This document shows, one piece after another, positions 18,959-27,921 of a stretch of 64,000 bases of DNA. The stretch lies in the NCBI RefSeq assembly GCF_001643375.1, contig NZ_LSHB01000013.1, positions 1 through 64,000 on the forward strand, written 5' to 3'. Within the stretch, counting starts at the first letter, position 1. Each line of letters begins with the position of its first letter. The position numbers and the translations under genes are program-made. This stretch comes from Chryseobacterium sp. FP211-J200 (GTDB lineage: Bacteria; Bacteroidota; Bacteroidia; Flavobacteriales; Weeksellaceae). The notes beneath the pieces are model-generated. The model searched no databases. It was not told the DNA's origin and saw only the letters and a list, made by a program, of their open reading frames with translations.

Positions 18959-20020
18959 ATGAAAATTATCAACAATAATCGCTTTTTAAATCTGATCAAA
19001 TCAAAAGCTTTGATCTTGATTGCCAGCAGTTCTCTTTTGACCTCTTGTGTGATCTACACAGGTGGTTATTCTGAAACTGATGGTGTTTACTACGACCCAA
19101 ATAAAGATTCTTTACCCGCGGGAACTTATTCTTACGGAAATAATCAGGTTGATGACTATTATAATTATCAAGATACTTATCCAAGCATCTATGACAATAA
19201 CCAACAGAACATCCAGGATCAGCAGAATAGATATGCCTTGACCAATGATTCCGATTGGGGATCTTACACTGGAACAGAAACCAATTATACAAGCTTCAAC
19301 AATTGGGGCTATGGCGGCTGGGGAATGGGCTTTGGCTACGGAGGTTTTGGTGGTGGATGGGGATATCCAGGTTACGGCATGTATGGCTGGAACAGTCCTT
19401 TCAACTCTTGGGGTTGGGGAATGGGCTTCGGTTGGGGTAACTCCTTCTACTCGCCTTGGGGCTGGGGTGGTGGATTTTATGATCCATTCTGGGGCTACGG
19501 TTATGGTGGCTGGGGAGGCTACTACGGTGGCGGATATTCTCATCCAATCTACTACAACAGATCAGGTGCTAATGGTGGCGGAAGACTTGGCGGGATGATC
19601 TCTCAAAATAGATCTACAAGTAGAAATGACAGCCGTTTCCAAGGTATTAATAATAGCAGGATGAGAACAACAGGAAATATCAGAAATGATGTTGGAACAA
19701 GAAATAGTGCCATCAGAAATTCTAATAACGGAATGAGAAATCCCAATGGTATTAGAACAAATAACGGAAACATAAGAAACTATCCAAACAACGGAAACGT
19801 AAGAAACTCTTATCCAAATAACGGAGGAATTAGGACTCAAACCTATCCTAACAGTGGTAATATCAGAACTACCCCTAATAATGGTGGATTCAGAAACGAA
19901 AGTTACTCGACCCCATCTAGATCTGGTGGCAACTCAGGCGGTTTCAATTCTGGAGGCGGAATGAGATCTGGTGGTTCTGGCGGCGGAATGAGATCCGGCG
20001 GTGGCGGTGGAAGAAGATAA
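18959..20020 (+). CDS. Gly/Tyr/Trp- and Asn-rich lipoprotein
   Basis: A 353-residue low-complexity lipoprotein. A Lys-rich N-terminus and hydrophobic stretch end in LLTSC, giving lipidation at Cys30. Residues 30-100 are polar (Tyr, Asn, Asp). Residues about 110-195 are dominated by Gly, Trp and Tyr (GYGGWG, GWGMGFG). Residues 200-310 are rich in Asn, Arg and Gly with repeated IRN/NNG motifs, and the tail is Gly/Ser/Arg. No enzyme motif is visible. It is likely an outer-membrane or surface structural lipoprotein. The next gene starts 30 bases later and encodes an outer-membrane barrel, so the two probably form an operon. Confidence 0.75.
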   Translation: MKIINNNRFLNLIKSKALILIASSSLLTSCVIYTGGYSETDGVYYDPNKDSLPAGTYSYGNNQVDDYYNYQDTYPSIYDNNQQNIQDQQNRYALTNDSDWGSYTGTETNYTSFNNWGYGGWGMGFGYGGFGGGWGYPGYGMYGWNSPFNSWGWGMGFGWGNSFYSPWGWGGGFYDPFWGYGYGGWGGYYGGGYSHPIYYNRSGANGGGRLGGMISQNRSTSRNDSRFQGINNSRMRTTGNIRNDVGTRNSAIRNSNNGMRNPNGIRTNNGNIRNYPNNGNVRNSYPNNGGIRTQTYPNSGNIRTTPNNGGFRNESYSTPSRSGGNSGGFNSGGGMRSGGSGGGMRSGGGGGRR

Positions 20021-20050
20021 CTTTAAATTTAAAATACATTTCATATAAAA

Positions 20051-21466
20051 ATGCTAAAAAAGACTTTATTACTGCTAAGCATTCCAGTTTCTTTCGTTTA
20101 TTTGAAAGCTCAGGATATTTCGGTGATCACAAATACAGTAGATGTTTATTCAGCAAATCCAATCAATGGAACAGCGAAGTACAATGCAATGGCAGGATCG
20201 ATTGGCGCGTTGGGAGGTGATGTATCATCTGCCAATGTAAACCCAGCTGGTATCGGCGTTTTCATCACAAACGATTTGAATTTGACACTTGGTGTTAACA
20301 GTAACAAGAATACGACTAGCCTAGCAGGAAATTCGCTTCATTATAAAACTAATAATACTGACATTAGCAATACTGGAGGTGTTTTAACCATCAATCTTGG
20401 CGATACCAATTCCAAATGGAAGTTTGTGAACATTGGAGTCAATTACGCGACACAATCATTAGATAATTATTCTGAATCTGCTGCCAATGGCAATATCAAA
20501 ATTGTTGATAATCTGACCACTCCAGGAACACCAATCAATTATACATTCCAAGGCCATGCCTACGATAGATACGGTGATCAGTCGAAAATGAATTTTGCAG
20601 TTGGGGCCAATTACGATAACAGATTATATTTCGGAGCAGGTCTTAATTTTCACAACTCTTTCCTAAGTCAAAATGACTCTGCAGGTTTCTATTCAGACTA
20701 TGATGACACCTCACTTGTTTATCATAAACAATACACAGGATATGAGGAACATTCAGATGGATTTTCAGCCAATATAGGTGTCATTGCGAAATTGAGTAAT
20801 CAATTCCGAGTGGGTGCAGCATTAGAATCTCCTACCTGGTGGAGTATTGACCGTGTTTATAATCAATATTATTACAACTACGATCAACCCGACGTATTTA
20901 CCGAAGATAGAAGTTTGGTGACACCAATGAAAGCCACACTAAGTGCCGCATTTGTTCCAAGCAAGAACTTCGCTCTGAATGTCGATTTTATCCAAGGGAT
21001 CACAAAACCAAAGTATAAAGAATATGGAAATGCAGAAAGAGAACTGAACGACTTCTTCAATGATAGCTACAAAAATTCTTCTGAAGTGCGAGTTGGTGCA
21101 GAATATAGAATATCTGGATTTAGATTAAGAGGTGGATACGCTTACCAAGGCAACAGTTTTGATAATCTATCTTTGTTAGGTTACAACAATGATGGCTCAA
21201 CTTCCAATCAATCTTTTTCTGATCTTTTGGTTGGAAAACGAAACATCATTGGCGCAGGTTTGGGCTATGATTTCAGAGCTTTCTATATCGACGCATCTTA
21301 CCAAAGTATCACTTCTGAATATAGTAGTCCTTTCCTTCAAGGAAATATAGATTACAATTCGGGATATTTCAATGGTGGATTTGATGTCAACAGCGATGCA
21401 TACGCCGTTTCTAAAGTTAAGAATACAAGAAATAATTTCTTTGTAACCGTTGGTTGGAAATTCTAA
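20051..21466 (+). CDS. Outer-membrane barrel protein, FadL/OmpP1-like
   Basis: A 471-residue outer-membrane protein with a signal peptide (cleavage near LKAQ). The N-terminal NPINGTAKYNAMAGSIGALGGDVSSANVNPAGIG segment is typical of the plug of the FadL/TodX/OmpP1 family, which passes hydrophobic compounds. Alternating beta strands with aromatic girdles fill the rest and the final strand ends NFFVTVGWKF with a terminal Phe. The substrate is not predictable. It follows the lipoprotein gene, with a bidirectional terminator after it. Confidence 0.82.
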   Translation: MLKKTLLLLSIPVSFVYLKAQDISVITNTVDVYSANPINGTAKYNAMAGSIGALGGDVSSANVNPAGIGVFITNDLNLTLGVNSNKNTTSLAGNSLHYKTNNTDISNTGGVLTINLGDTNSKWKFVNIGVNYATQSLDNYSESAANGNIKIVDNLTTPGTPINYTFQGHAYDRYGDQSKMNFAVGANYDNRLYFGAGLNFHNSFLSQNDSAGFYSDYDDTSLVYHKQYTGYEEHSDGFSANIGVIAKLSNQFRVGAALESPTWWSIDRVYNQYYYNYDQPDVFTEDRSLVTPMKATLSAAFVPSKNFALNVDFIQGITKPKYKEYGNAERELNDFFNDSYKNSSEVRVGAEYRISGFRLRGGYAYQGNSFDNLSLLGYNNDGSTSNQSFSDLLVGKRNIIGAGLGYDFRAFYIDASYQSITSEYSSPFLQGNIDYNSGYFNGGFDVNSDAYAVSKVKNTRNNFFVTVGWKF

Positions 21467-21486
21467 AGTTTCAATTTTATATAAGC

Positions 21487-21520
21487 AAAAGTCCTGTAAA
21501 TATTTTACAGGACTTTTTTT
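21487..21520. terminator. Bidirectional terminator
   Basis: AAAGTCCTGTAAA pairs with TTTACAGGACTTT in a long stem, followed by T on the plus strand. It serves the outer-membrane gene and the convergent rsgA; the end of rsgA touches it. Confidence 0.88.
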
Positions 21521-22445
21521 AATCTTTATTCATCTCTTCTGCCTCTTCCATCAACTTAAGATAAGTGATATATCTTGTCTCCTCCAATTCACCTGTTTCC
21601 AAGCCTTGAAGAACAGCACATTTTGGTTCATTGATGTGCATACAGTTGTGATATTTGCAACTTCTTCCCGCTTTGAAAATTTCAGGAAAGTAATGCTGAA
21701 TTTCTTCTTTCTGAACATCGATCATTGCAAATTCCCGAACACCTGGCGTATCGATTACCGACCCTCCAAAATCCCAGAAATGCATCTGCGCAAAAGTCGT
21801 GGTGTGTTTTCCTTTGAGTTGAGATTCTGAGATCTCGCCAGTTCTGATATGAAGATCAGGTTGCATCGCATTCACCAAAGTTGATTTTCCACAACCAGAA
21901 TGTCCGAAAAATACAGAGGTTTTATCTTTAATTTTATCAATTAAGAAATTGAGATTCAGTTTTGTGTAGGATGAGATATTCAAAGTGTCGTAACCGATGT
22001 TTTGATACATGGCTTCGATGTTTTCTACGATTTGTTTTTCCTCGTCATTCAAAGTATCCATTTTATTGAATAATATCAAAGTTGGAATATTGTAAGCTTC
22101 GCAGCACGCTAAAAAACGATCCAAAAATCCTAAAGACGTTTCAGGGAATTTCAAAGTGTAAATGAAACAAGCTACATCCACGTTGGACGCAATAATGTGC
22201 GCTTCTTTGGAAAGGTTCACCGATTTTCTGATGAGATAATTTTTTCTCGGGAAAATCTTTGTGATCCAGGCCACATCATCTTGCTCCAAAGAAAATTCGA
22301 CTTCATCTCCTACTGCAAGCGGATTTGTAAGTCTTGTTTTTATGAGTTTGAATTTGCCTCGGATCCTGGCTTCGTAAACTGTTTTAGTTTTTTCTTCCAA
22401 AACCTGATACCAGCTTCCTGTAGATTTGATGATGATTCCTTTCAA
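21519..22445 (-). CDS. rsgA: Ribosome small-subunit biogenesis GTPase RsgA
   Basis: RsgA checks late 30S ribosome assembly and releases on GTP hydrolysis. The 308 residues hold an OB fold (1-75), then a circularly permuted G domain in the order NKMD (G4, about 124), GHSGCGKS (P loop, about 180) and DTPG (G3, about 231). A zinc knuckle follows, with Cys and His in CKYHNCMHINEPKC near the C-terminus. The start must be TTG at 22445: the frame has no ATG before it and a TGA 24 bases upstream. The start region KGIIIKSTGSWYQVL is the usual family N-terminus. A good promoter lies 20-50 bases upstream. Confidence 0.95.
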   Translation of the reverse strand: MKGIIIKSTGSWYQVLEEKTKTVYEARIRGKFKLIKTRLTNPLAVGDEVEFSLEQDDVAWITKIFPRKNYLIRKSVNLSKEAHIIASNVDVACFIYTLKFPETSLGFLDRFLACCEAYNIPTLILFNKMDTLNDEEKQIVENIEAMYQNIGYDTLNISSYTKLNLNFLIDKIKDKTSVFFGHSGCGKSTLVNAMQPDLHIRTGEISESQLKGKHTTTFAQMHFWDFGGSVIDTPGVREFAMIDVQKEEIQHYFPEIFKAGRSCKYHNCMHINEPKCAVLQGLETGELEETRYITYLKLMEEAEEMNKD

Positions 22446-22466
22446 AAAGTAGATTTTAATATTTCA

Positions 22467-22495
22467 CAAAGTTAAAGCTTTTATCGTGTTGACAA
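22467..22495 (-). promoter_or_regulatory. rsgA promoter (TTG-N18-TAACTTTG)
   Basis: On the minus strand TTG at 22495-22493 and TAACTTTG at 22474-22467 are separated by 18 bases. This implies a leader of only about 15 bases before the TTG start. Confidence 0.6.
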
Positions 22496-22496
22496 A

Positions 22497-22531
22497 TAAA
22501 AACCCTTTCAGAGTTTAAATCTAAAAGGGTT
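22497..22531 (-). terminator. Terminator after aroF
   Basis: AACCCTTT pairs with AAAGGGTT; T-rich sequence follows on the minus strand. It separates the aroF transcript from rsgA. Confidence 0.75.
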
Positions 22532-22570
22532 GTTTGTATTTGGTTGAAAAAAAGTGTTCTACGTTGAATC

Positions 22571-22708
22571 TGCAGCCCGACTTGAACGGAAATCCTTTTT
22601 TGCTTGTCTTAATGTTCAATTTGAACTGAAAACATCTTGCAAAAAAGATTGACTTCGTCGAACCACTTCGTTAGGTTTGGGAGTGGAAGGCGGAAAAGCT
22701 GCCCAAAT
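22571..22708 (+). repeat. Dispersed intergenic hairpin element, copy B
   Basis: The copy runs from GCAGCCCGACTTGA to GCTGCCCAAAT. It contains CTTTTTTGC and GCAAAAAAG arms, then GACTTCGT...CCACTTCGTTAGGTTTGGG and GGAAGGCGG. It matches the 47,386 copy block by block but differs in the loop. Just after it lies CCTCAGACTGACAA, a piece of the REP-like cluster seen at 8768. Confidence 0.8.
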
Positions 22709-22740
22709 TATTCTAAGTCTTGAAAACCTCAGACTGACAA

Positions 22741-23820
22741 TTATTTGTTGATCATAATTCCGTTCTGAACTTCGATACTTTCTTCGTGGATCGCTTTGAA
22801 AACTTTCTCGATGAATTCCTGAGACATTCCTGTTTCGCTCGCCTTTTGGTTGGCGTATTCTGTGATCACTTTCCAACGTTCTGGCTGGAAGATGGCAATG
22901 TTGTTTTCTTTTTTCAAAGTTCCGATCTTTTCGGAGATCTTCATTCTTTGAGAAAGCAATTCGATCAATTGGAAATCCATATCGCTGATGAGTGTTCTGT
23001 GTTTTCCCATCTCGTCTTCATAACCTGAGATATCGGAATTACGGATCTGAAGATTGTTGATCATCTCTGCCAAAACTTCTGGCGTGATCTGCTGAGAAGC
23101 ATCGCTCCAAGCGTTGTCCGGATCTTCGTGGCTTTCTATGATCGCCCCTTGGTAACCTACATTGAAAGCTTCCTGCGCAACACTAGCCAAACCTGTTCTG
23201 TTCCCACAAATGTGAGATGGATCGATGAACAGTGGGATATTCGGGAACTGATTTTTGAAATCCAAAGCGATCTGCCAGTTCGGGATATTTCTGTATTTTG
23301 TTTTTTGGTAAGTGGAGAAACCTCTGTGGATCGCACCCACATTCTCAATGCCTTGACCTAATAATCTTTCCAATGCGCCGATCCAAAGTGCTAGATCTGG
23401 ATTTACTGGATTTTTTACCAAAATTGGTTTGTTGGTTCCTCTCAATGCCTGAGCAATTTCCTGAACTGTAAAAGGATTCACTGTAGAACGTGCGCCGATC
23501 CAAAGGATGTCAACGTCTGCTTCCAAAGCTGCGAAAACGTGATGCGCATTTGCAACCTCAGTCGCTGTTTTGAAACCGTATTCTTCTTTTACTTTTTTCA
23601 GCCAGTTGAGACCGATCACGCCTACACCTTCGAAACCGTTTGGTTTTGTTCTTGGTTTCCAGATTCCTGCGCGGAAAGCGGAGATCTGTGCACCACTTTC
23701 TTTAAGCCTTTTTGCTGTTCCAAGCATTTGAGATTCGCTTTCTGCGCTACAAGGTCCTGCGATGATCATTGGATTTGCGAAGTCGTTGATCCAATCGTTC
23801 TTCAATTCGTTTAAGTTCAT
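22741..23820 (-). CDS. aroF: Bifunctional DAHP synthase / chorismate mutase
   Basis: The enzyme makes 3-deoxy-D-arabino-heptulosonate 7-phosphate from PEP and erythrose 4-phosphate, and also converts chorismate to prephenate. Residues 1-260 are a DAHP synthase of the KDO8P-synthase-like class (MIIAGPCSAESESQM; FRAGIWKPRTKPNGFEG; IGARSTVNPFTVQ; LFIDPSHICGNR). Residues about 268-355 are an all-helical AroQ chorismate mutase (DMDFQLIELLSQRMKISEKIG; Arg, Lys and Glu at usual positions). The fused mutase usually gives feedback control by prephenate. The symbol is used loosely, as this fusion is also named aroA or aroG. Start ATG at 23820; a terminator lies beyond repeat copy B. Confidence 0.94.
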   Translation of the reverse strand: MNLNELKNDWINDFANPMIIAGPCSAESESQMLGTAKRLKESGAQISAFRAGIWKPRTKPNGFEGVGVIGLNWLKKVKEEYGFKTATEVANAHHVFAALEADVDILWIGARSTVNPFTVQEIAQALRGTNKPILVKNPVNPDLALWIGALERLLGQGIENVGAIHRGFSTYQKTKYRNIPNWQIALDFKNQFPNIPLFIDPSHICGNRTGLASVAQEAFNVGYQGAIIESHEDPDNAWSDASQQITPEVLAEMINNLQIRNSDISGYEDEMGKHRTLISDMDFQLIELLSQRMKISEKIGTLKKENNIAIFQPERWKVITEYANQKASETGMSQEFIEKVFKAIHEESIEVQNGIMINK

Positions 23821-23829
23821 ATTTTTAAT

Positions 23830-24361
23830 TTTATATATTTTAAATTAATACAATAGTATATCTGTTATAAATTTTACTTTATAATTCTTTTCCAAAAAAA
23901 ACGTTTAAAAACTTTAAATGAGATACGGATAGTTGAATGTTTCCGTAGATTTTTGAGAAAGAAATTTTTTAGCTAAACCAATAAAATCGGTAATAGGTTC
24001 TAAAATTTCTATAATAAGTTCCAAAAAAGCTAAATGACCCACCAAAATACTCGGCAGATGCAATATTTGAAAGATATGGAAATTGGATTGATTCCATTTA
24101 TTAATACCTTACTGGAAGGCTTTTTAGCTTAATTGGTTTAATTGATTTCAATCACTTTCATCGAAATCTTGAACAAATATATAAATTAATGGGAAATGAG
24201 AACTATGATTTAGCAATTAATTTTTCGTTAACTGATAAATGTCTGAATTAATTCATTAAAAAAAGAAAAGCAGAATATTCTTTTGCTTTTCTAAAATTTG
24301 GTTTCAACATTTGTACTTTATCTATAAACATTATGCGTTTTTGTATTGAATAATTTGATGT
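23830..24361. other. Gene-poor stretch with decayed coding fragments
   Basis: No complete gene is supported here. On the minus strand, 24,111 to 23,914 stays open for about 65 codons and reads like the hydrophobic end of a protein (HLAFLELIIEILEPITDF), but has no start and is preceded by a stop. On the plus strand, 24,128-24,249 reads LIGLIDFNHFHRNLEQIYKL and on to CLN-stop, also with no start. Both look like remnants. Their parent genes are not recognised. Confidence 0.35.
24264..24292. terminator. Hairpin, probable bidirectional terminator
   Basis: AGAAAAGCA pairs with TGCTTTTCT; seven A precede it and T-rich DNA follows. It lies beyond the end of the truncated minus-strand gene. Confidence 0.6.
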
Positions 24362-24847
24362 TTAATTTGAAATTTTATACATGTAGATATTGACTTTTGC
24401 ACTACTCAATAATGTGAGATCCGCTGGCAATAAACCAGGTGAATTGACCGCAAAAGTGACCGTATCACCAGTATTGAGTTGTATCAACGAGGTTAGTTTT
24501 GTGGAGGTCAAAGGGACATTTGCCAAATTGATCAACCCTGCAACAACTACCCTAACACCCTCAAACGGTTTTTCTTCCCAGATTGTCGTTCCATTTTTTA
24601 TTAGCCCTAACTGCTTTCCTCCTAATAGTTCTATGTTTACGCCCTCGGTAAACTGATATTCATAATTAACAGCATAAATTCCGGCCTGGCTAGCCGTATA
24701 GACTCCGTCTGTGAAAAGTGCGGGATTTCCTAATTTTGTATTTGCAGAACCTGTAAGATTAACTTTAGCCCATCCACCTCCTAGACCAAGGGAAATAAGA
24801 GAATTTGAACCTGTTTTTGACCCGTAATTACTTTTCAGCTTCCGAGA
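24362..24847 (-). pseudogene. C-terminal fragment of a C1q/TNF-like surface protein
   Basis: The minus strand is open for 161 codons ending at TAA 24,362-24,364, with no ATG start and no signal peptide. The translation (GLGGGWAKVNLTGSANTKLG; GIYAVNYEYQFTEG; LGLIKNGTTIWEEK; LLSSAKVNIYMYKISN) has the jelly-roll pattern of C1q-like domains that end flavobacterial surface or tail-fibre-like proteins. In those proteins a long exported N-terminal part precedes this domain. Here the frame breaks at TAG 24,848-24,850, inside DNA that on the other strand belongs to the TPR/AraC gene. It is therefore taken as a 5'-truncated remnant. The domain call is by pattern only. Confidence 0.65.
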
Positions 24848-26352
24848 CTATTAAAATCAAATACGCTGACAGCACTATCCTATCCGCCCTGATAACAAAG
24901 AATAATGACCTTATAAGCGACGCCTATCTGGGAAAAGGCATTATCTATTATTTCAATTATAAAAAGTACAAACCTGCGCTGGATGAGTATATGAAAGCTT
25001 ACGAATACTCAAAAAACTCTAGCAATGAGTATCTTACAAATGAGATATTGTACCACCTCGGTGTTTTGAAAAGCTATTTGGGATATTACGATTCTGCCAT
25101 CATCCACTTTCAAAAAGCCAACGAATACTTCCGAAAAAAAATGCTGCAAAGTGCCCATCCAAATGTTACCTTCAATAATAAAAAAGGTTATCTCAACAGC
25201 TTGCACAGGATCATCATCTGCCATAGAAATCTTCAAGATCACAAGTCCGCAGATTCACTGATCAAATTAGGCTTGTTACAAACCAAGAATAATGCAGACT
25301 ATCAACAGGAATATGGGTATTTTTTAAAGGAAAAAGGCATTCAAGACCTTAGAAAAAATGATTATAATAATGCGCTGATCAATTTGCAAAACGCCTTGAA
25401 ACCTATTACGCACATTAATGATTTTGCATGGGCAACAGTTGACCACTTCTACATTGGTAAAGCTTACTTGGCAATGAATGATGAGCAAAGAGCTATTCAG
25501 CATTTTCAAACGGTGGACTCGTTCTTTCAAAAACACAATTTCATGCTTCCAGAACTGAGGGAAAATTATGAATTGTTGATCAATTATTACAAAAAGCAAC
25601 AAGACGAACAGAAGGAACTTTTTTACACGAAACAACTTCTAAAAGCAGATAGGATCATTTCCAATGATTTTTCTTATCTCTCGTCTAAAATCCATAAAGA
25701 ATACGACACCATTGCACTTCAGGATGAAAAAAAACGACTGGAAGCTAAAACATCTTGGGGAGAATGGATCATATTCGGACTTTCGCTGCTTGCCATTGTC
25801 TTGGGCTTAATTATCATCCGAAAGTATAAGATTGAGAAAAGCATCAAAATAAACTACAGAATGCTGGAGGATAAGATACTCAACAACGCCTATCTGCAAG
25901 CTCAACCTTCTGAACACATTTTGAAGGAAGACGACAAATGCATTTTGAATTCTGAACTCATCTTTACCATTTTAGGAAAACTGAAATGCTTTGAGGAAAA
26001 GCACGGTTTCATAGAACATGGTTTGACCATCAACAAACTGGCCCAAAAGCTTCACACCAATTCCACTTATTTATCTCAGATCATCAATGAACATAAAGGC
26101 ATGAACTTCAACCGATATCTAAGTGAACTTAGAATCAACTACATAACAAATAAACTTTACAATGACAACGTATATCTCAGCTATAAGATAGAGACCTTGG
26201 CAGAAAAATGCGGCATCGCGTCGAGAACCAATTTCTCTAATTTGTTTCAGGAGATCAATGGCATAAGGCCAACTGATTTTATAAAGAAAAGGCAAAAAGA
26301 TGTAGCGAGTGGTCGTGAAAATTTTCAAGCTCTGAAAACTATCTCACCTTAA
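24805..26352 (+). pseudogene. TPR / transmembrane / AraC-type HTH regulator, 5'-truncated
   Basis: The frame codes for TPR helices (about 25-285: YLGKGIIYYFNYKKYKPALDEYMKAYEYS; HLGVLKSYLGYYDSAIIHFQKA), one membrane helix (about 318-338, WIIFGLSLLAIVLGLIII) and an AraC-type HTH domain at the end (LAQKLHTNSTYLSQIINEHKGMNFNRYL; EKCGIASRTNFSNLFQEINGIRPTDF). This architecture is common in Chryseobacterium and normally starts with a signal peptide and further TPRs. Here no signal peptide or ATG exists; the only start is TTG at 24,805, inside the neighbour's fragment. About 60-70 N-terminal residues seem missing. The rest has no internal stops, so decay is recent or a shortened protein is made. Confidence 0.65.
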
Positions 26353-26374
26353 ACCCCACAATATCAAATAAGTA

Positions 26375-27844
26375 CTATTTTATTTTCTCAATTTTTCTGA
26401 GCATTTCCTGAGCATTGGAATTATCTGGATTTAGTTCCAAAGATTTTTGATAATTTTCTTTCGAGAGTGCATATTCCTTATTGTTAAAATAACCTTCTGC
26501 CAAACTGTCATAAGGATTTGCTGAATTTGGAAATTCGGAAACATAAAGTTGAAATAGTTTGATAGAAGACGCTACGGCTCCACTTCTCATCAGTTTGTAA
26601 CCAAGAATATTGAGTTCAGATTCGTTAGAAAAGTTGTAAGCATCTGGTTTATTTTTCTTTAGTTCTTTGTAATAAGCTATTCCGGAATCGATATTTTCAA
26701 AGCATTTTTTCTCGATTTCTCTTCCAATTAATTTTTGTCCAAAAGGCTTCAAATCATCCATCAGGTTTTGGACAGCACTATACAAATTCCCGTAAGTATT
26801 TTCTCCACCCTGATTTGTAATGACAGAAATTCCCATATTGTAATCCGGGAAAACCCAAAACAAATTCTGCGTTCCGAAAGCGCCACCGTGTTTTCTGGCA
26901 TTTCGCCCGTTGTGATTGACGGTCACTTCATCCCAAAAATAAGCGTTCCAATAGGTTTTATTATTCAATAAATCTCTTTGTGATTCCTGAACAAGCGGAT
27001 TATTTTTATCAAGTTCAAATTTCAAAAATGTGGTCAAATCAATTAATGACGATTTCAAATAACCTTGAGAACCCCAAAGCGAGTATGGCAAAAATGGCAT
27101 CAAAACGCCGTTCCCATCATAACCATTGGCAATGGTTTCATTTGGATTGATATGAAGTTTTGTGTTATTTAATTTTAAAGGAATTAATATATTTTCCTTC
27201 AATAATGTCTCATAGCTTTTCCCGTACACATTCTCCAGAATATGAGCCGCCAGCTGAACTGTTCCATTGTTATAATTGTAAACTGTTCCTGGCAAAGTCT
27301 CCACTTTTATTGATTTTAAATCCTTGAAAAACTGTTCTTTCGTATAAGCTTTTTCTAATTTTTCAACTTTAAAAGCGAGACTATCATTTCTATTTTTAAA
27401 AAGCTTACTTCTGTCAGGTAAATCTTTATTGAAACCGGATTTCAGTGAAACCAAATCTTTGATTGTTACTGGTGTTCCATTAAATTGAAGATTAGGATAA
27501 GAGCCTGTAATATATTTTCTGATATCGTCATCCAGTTTAATTTTTCCATCCAAAACAGCTTTTGCCATCAATGTTCCGGTAAATAATTTGGTGATGGAAG
27601 CGACTTCAAACAATGTAGAATTATTGGCTTTATTGCCTTTTCCTTTATCAATTTCACCGTAATGTCTGGTGTAGGTTTTCCCGTCTTTTACGATTCCGAT
27701 AGAAAAGGAATTCGCTTTTGACTCTTTCAAAAACAATTCTGCCTGAGCATCCATTGCTGTATAAATTTGCTTTTCAGTTGCTGTTTTCTGAGCAAAAACG
27801 GAAAATCCGAATGTTAATATGATAATGGAAAGTAGTTTTTTCAT
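26375..27844 (-). CDS. Serine hydrolase, beta-lactamase fold, with TPR tail (paralogue 1)
   Basis: An exported (signal peptide to FAQ, residue 19) serine hydrolase of 489 residues, of the class C beta-lactamase / DD-peptidase / esterase family. Catalytic motifs are Ser83-Ile-Thr-Lys86 (VASITKLFTG), Tyr-Asn-Asn around 193 (YNYNNGTVQ), and KHGG near 318 in place of the KTG box. The last 80 residues contain TPR units (SANPYDSLAEGYFNNKEYALSKENY; LELNPDNSNAQEML). Substrate could be peptidoglycan peptides, esters or peptides; antibiotic hydrolysis cannot be claimed. It is the last of three tandem paralogues on the minus strand. Confidence 0.85.
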   Translation of the reverse strand: MKKLLSIIILTFGFSVFAQKTATEKQIYTAMDAQAELFLKESKANSFSIGIVKDGKTYTRHYGEIDKGKGNKANNSTLFEVASITKLFTGTLMAKAVLDGKIKLDDDIRKYITGSYPNLQFNGTPVTIKDLVSLKSGFNKDLPDRSKLFKNRNDSLAFKVEKLEKAYTKEQFFKDLKSIKVETLPGTVYNYNNGTVQLAAHILENVYGKSYETLLKENILIPLKLNNTKLHINPNETIANGYDGNGVLMPFLPYSLWGSQGYLKSSLIDLTTFLKFELDKNNPLVQESQRDLLNNKTYWNAYFWDEVTVNHNGRNARKHGGAFGTQNLFWVFPDYNMGISVITNQGGENTYGNLYSAVQNLMDDLKPFGQKLIGREIEKKCFENIDSGIAYYKELKKNKPDAYNFSNESELNILGYKLMRSGAVASSIKLFQLYVSEFPNSANPYDSLAEGYFNNKEYALSKENYQKSLELNPDNSNAQEMLRKIEKIK

Positions 27845-27848
27845 TTGG

Positions 27849-27921
27849 AAATAATTGATTTCTAATTAATAAGACAACTCAGAAAAATGTTTGTTACATT
27901 CGAGAAGGTTTTATTTCCCAA
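27849..27921 (-). repeat. Duplicated leader between serine hydrolase paralogues, copy 1
   Basis: About 70 bases here closely match 29,366-29,441, including AAGACAACTCAGAAAAATG and TTTGTTACATT-GAGAAGGTTTTATTT. The copies lie at equivalent places, just before the start of paralogues 1 and 2, and reach into the ends of the preceding genes. They show that the leader was copied with the gene. Confidence 0.8.

Noticed and set aside
24390-24656. Plus-strand ORF of 88 codons
   Set aside because: The minus strand in the same place gives a coherent C1q-like domain of 161 codons; the plus ORF has no such pattern.
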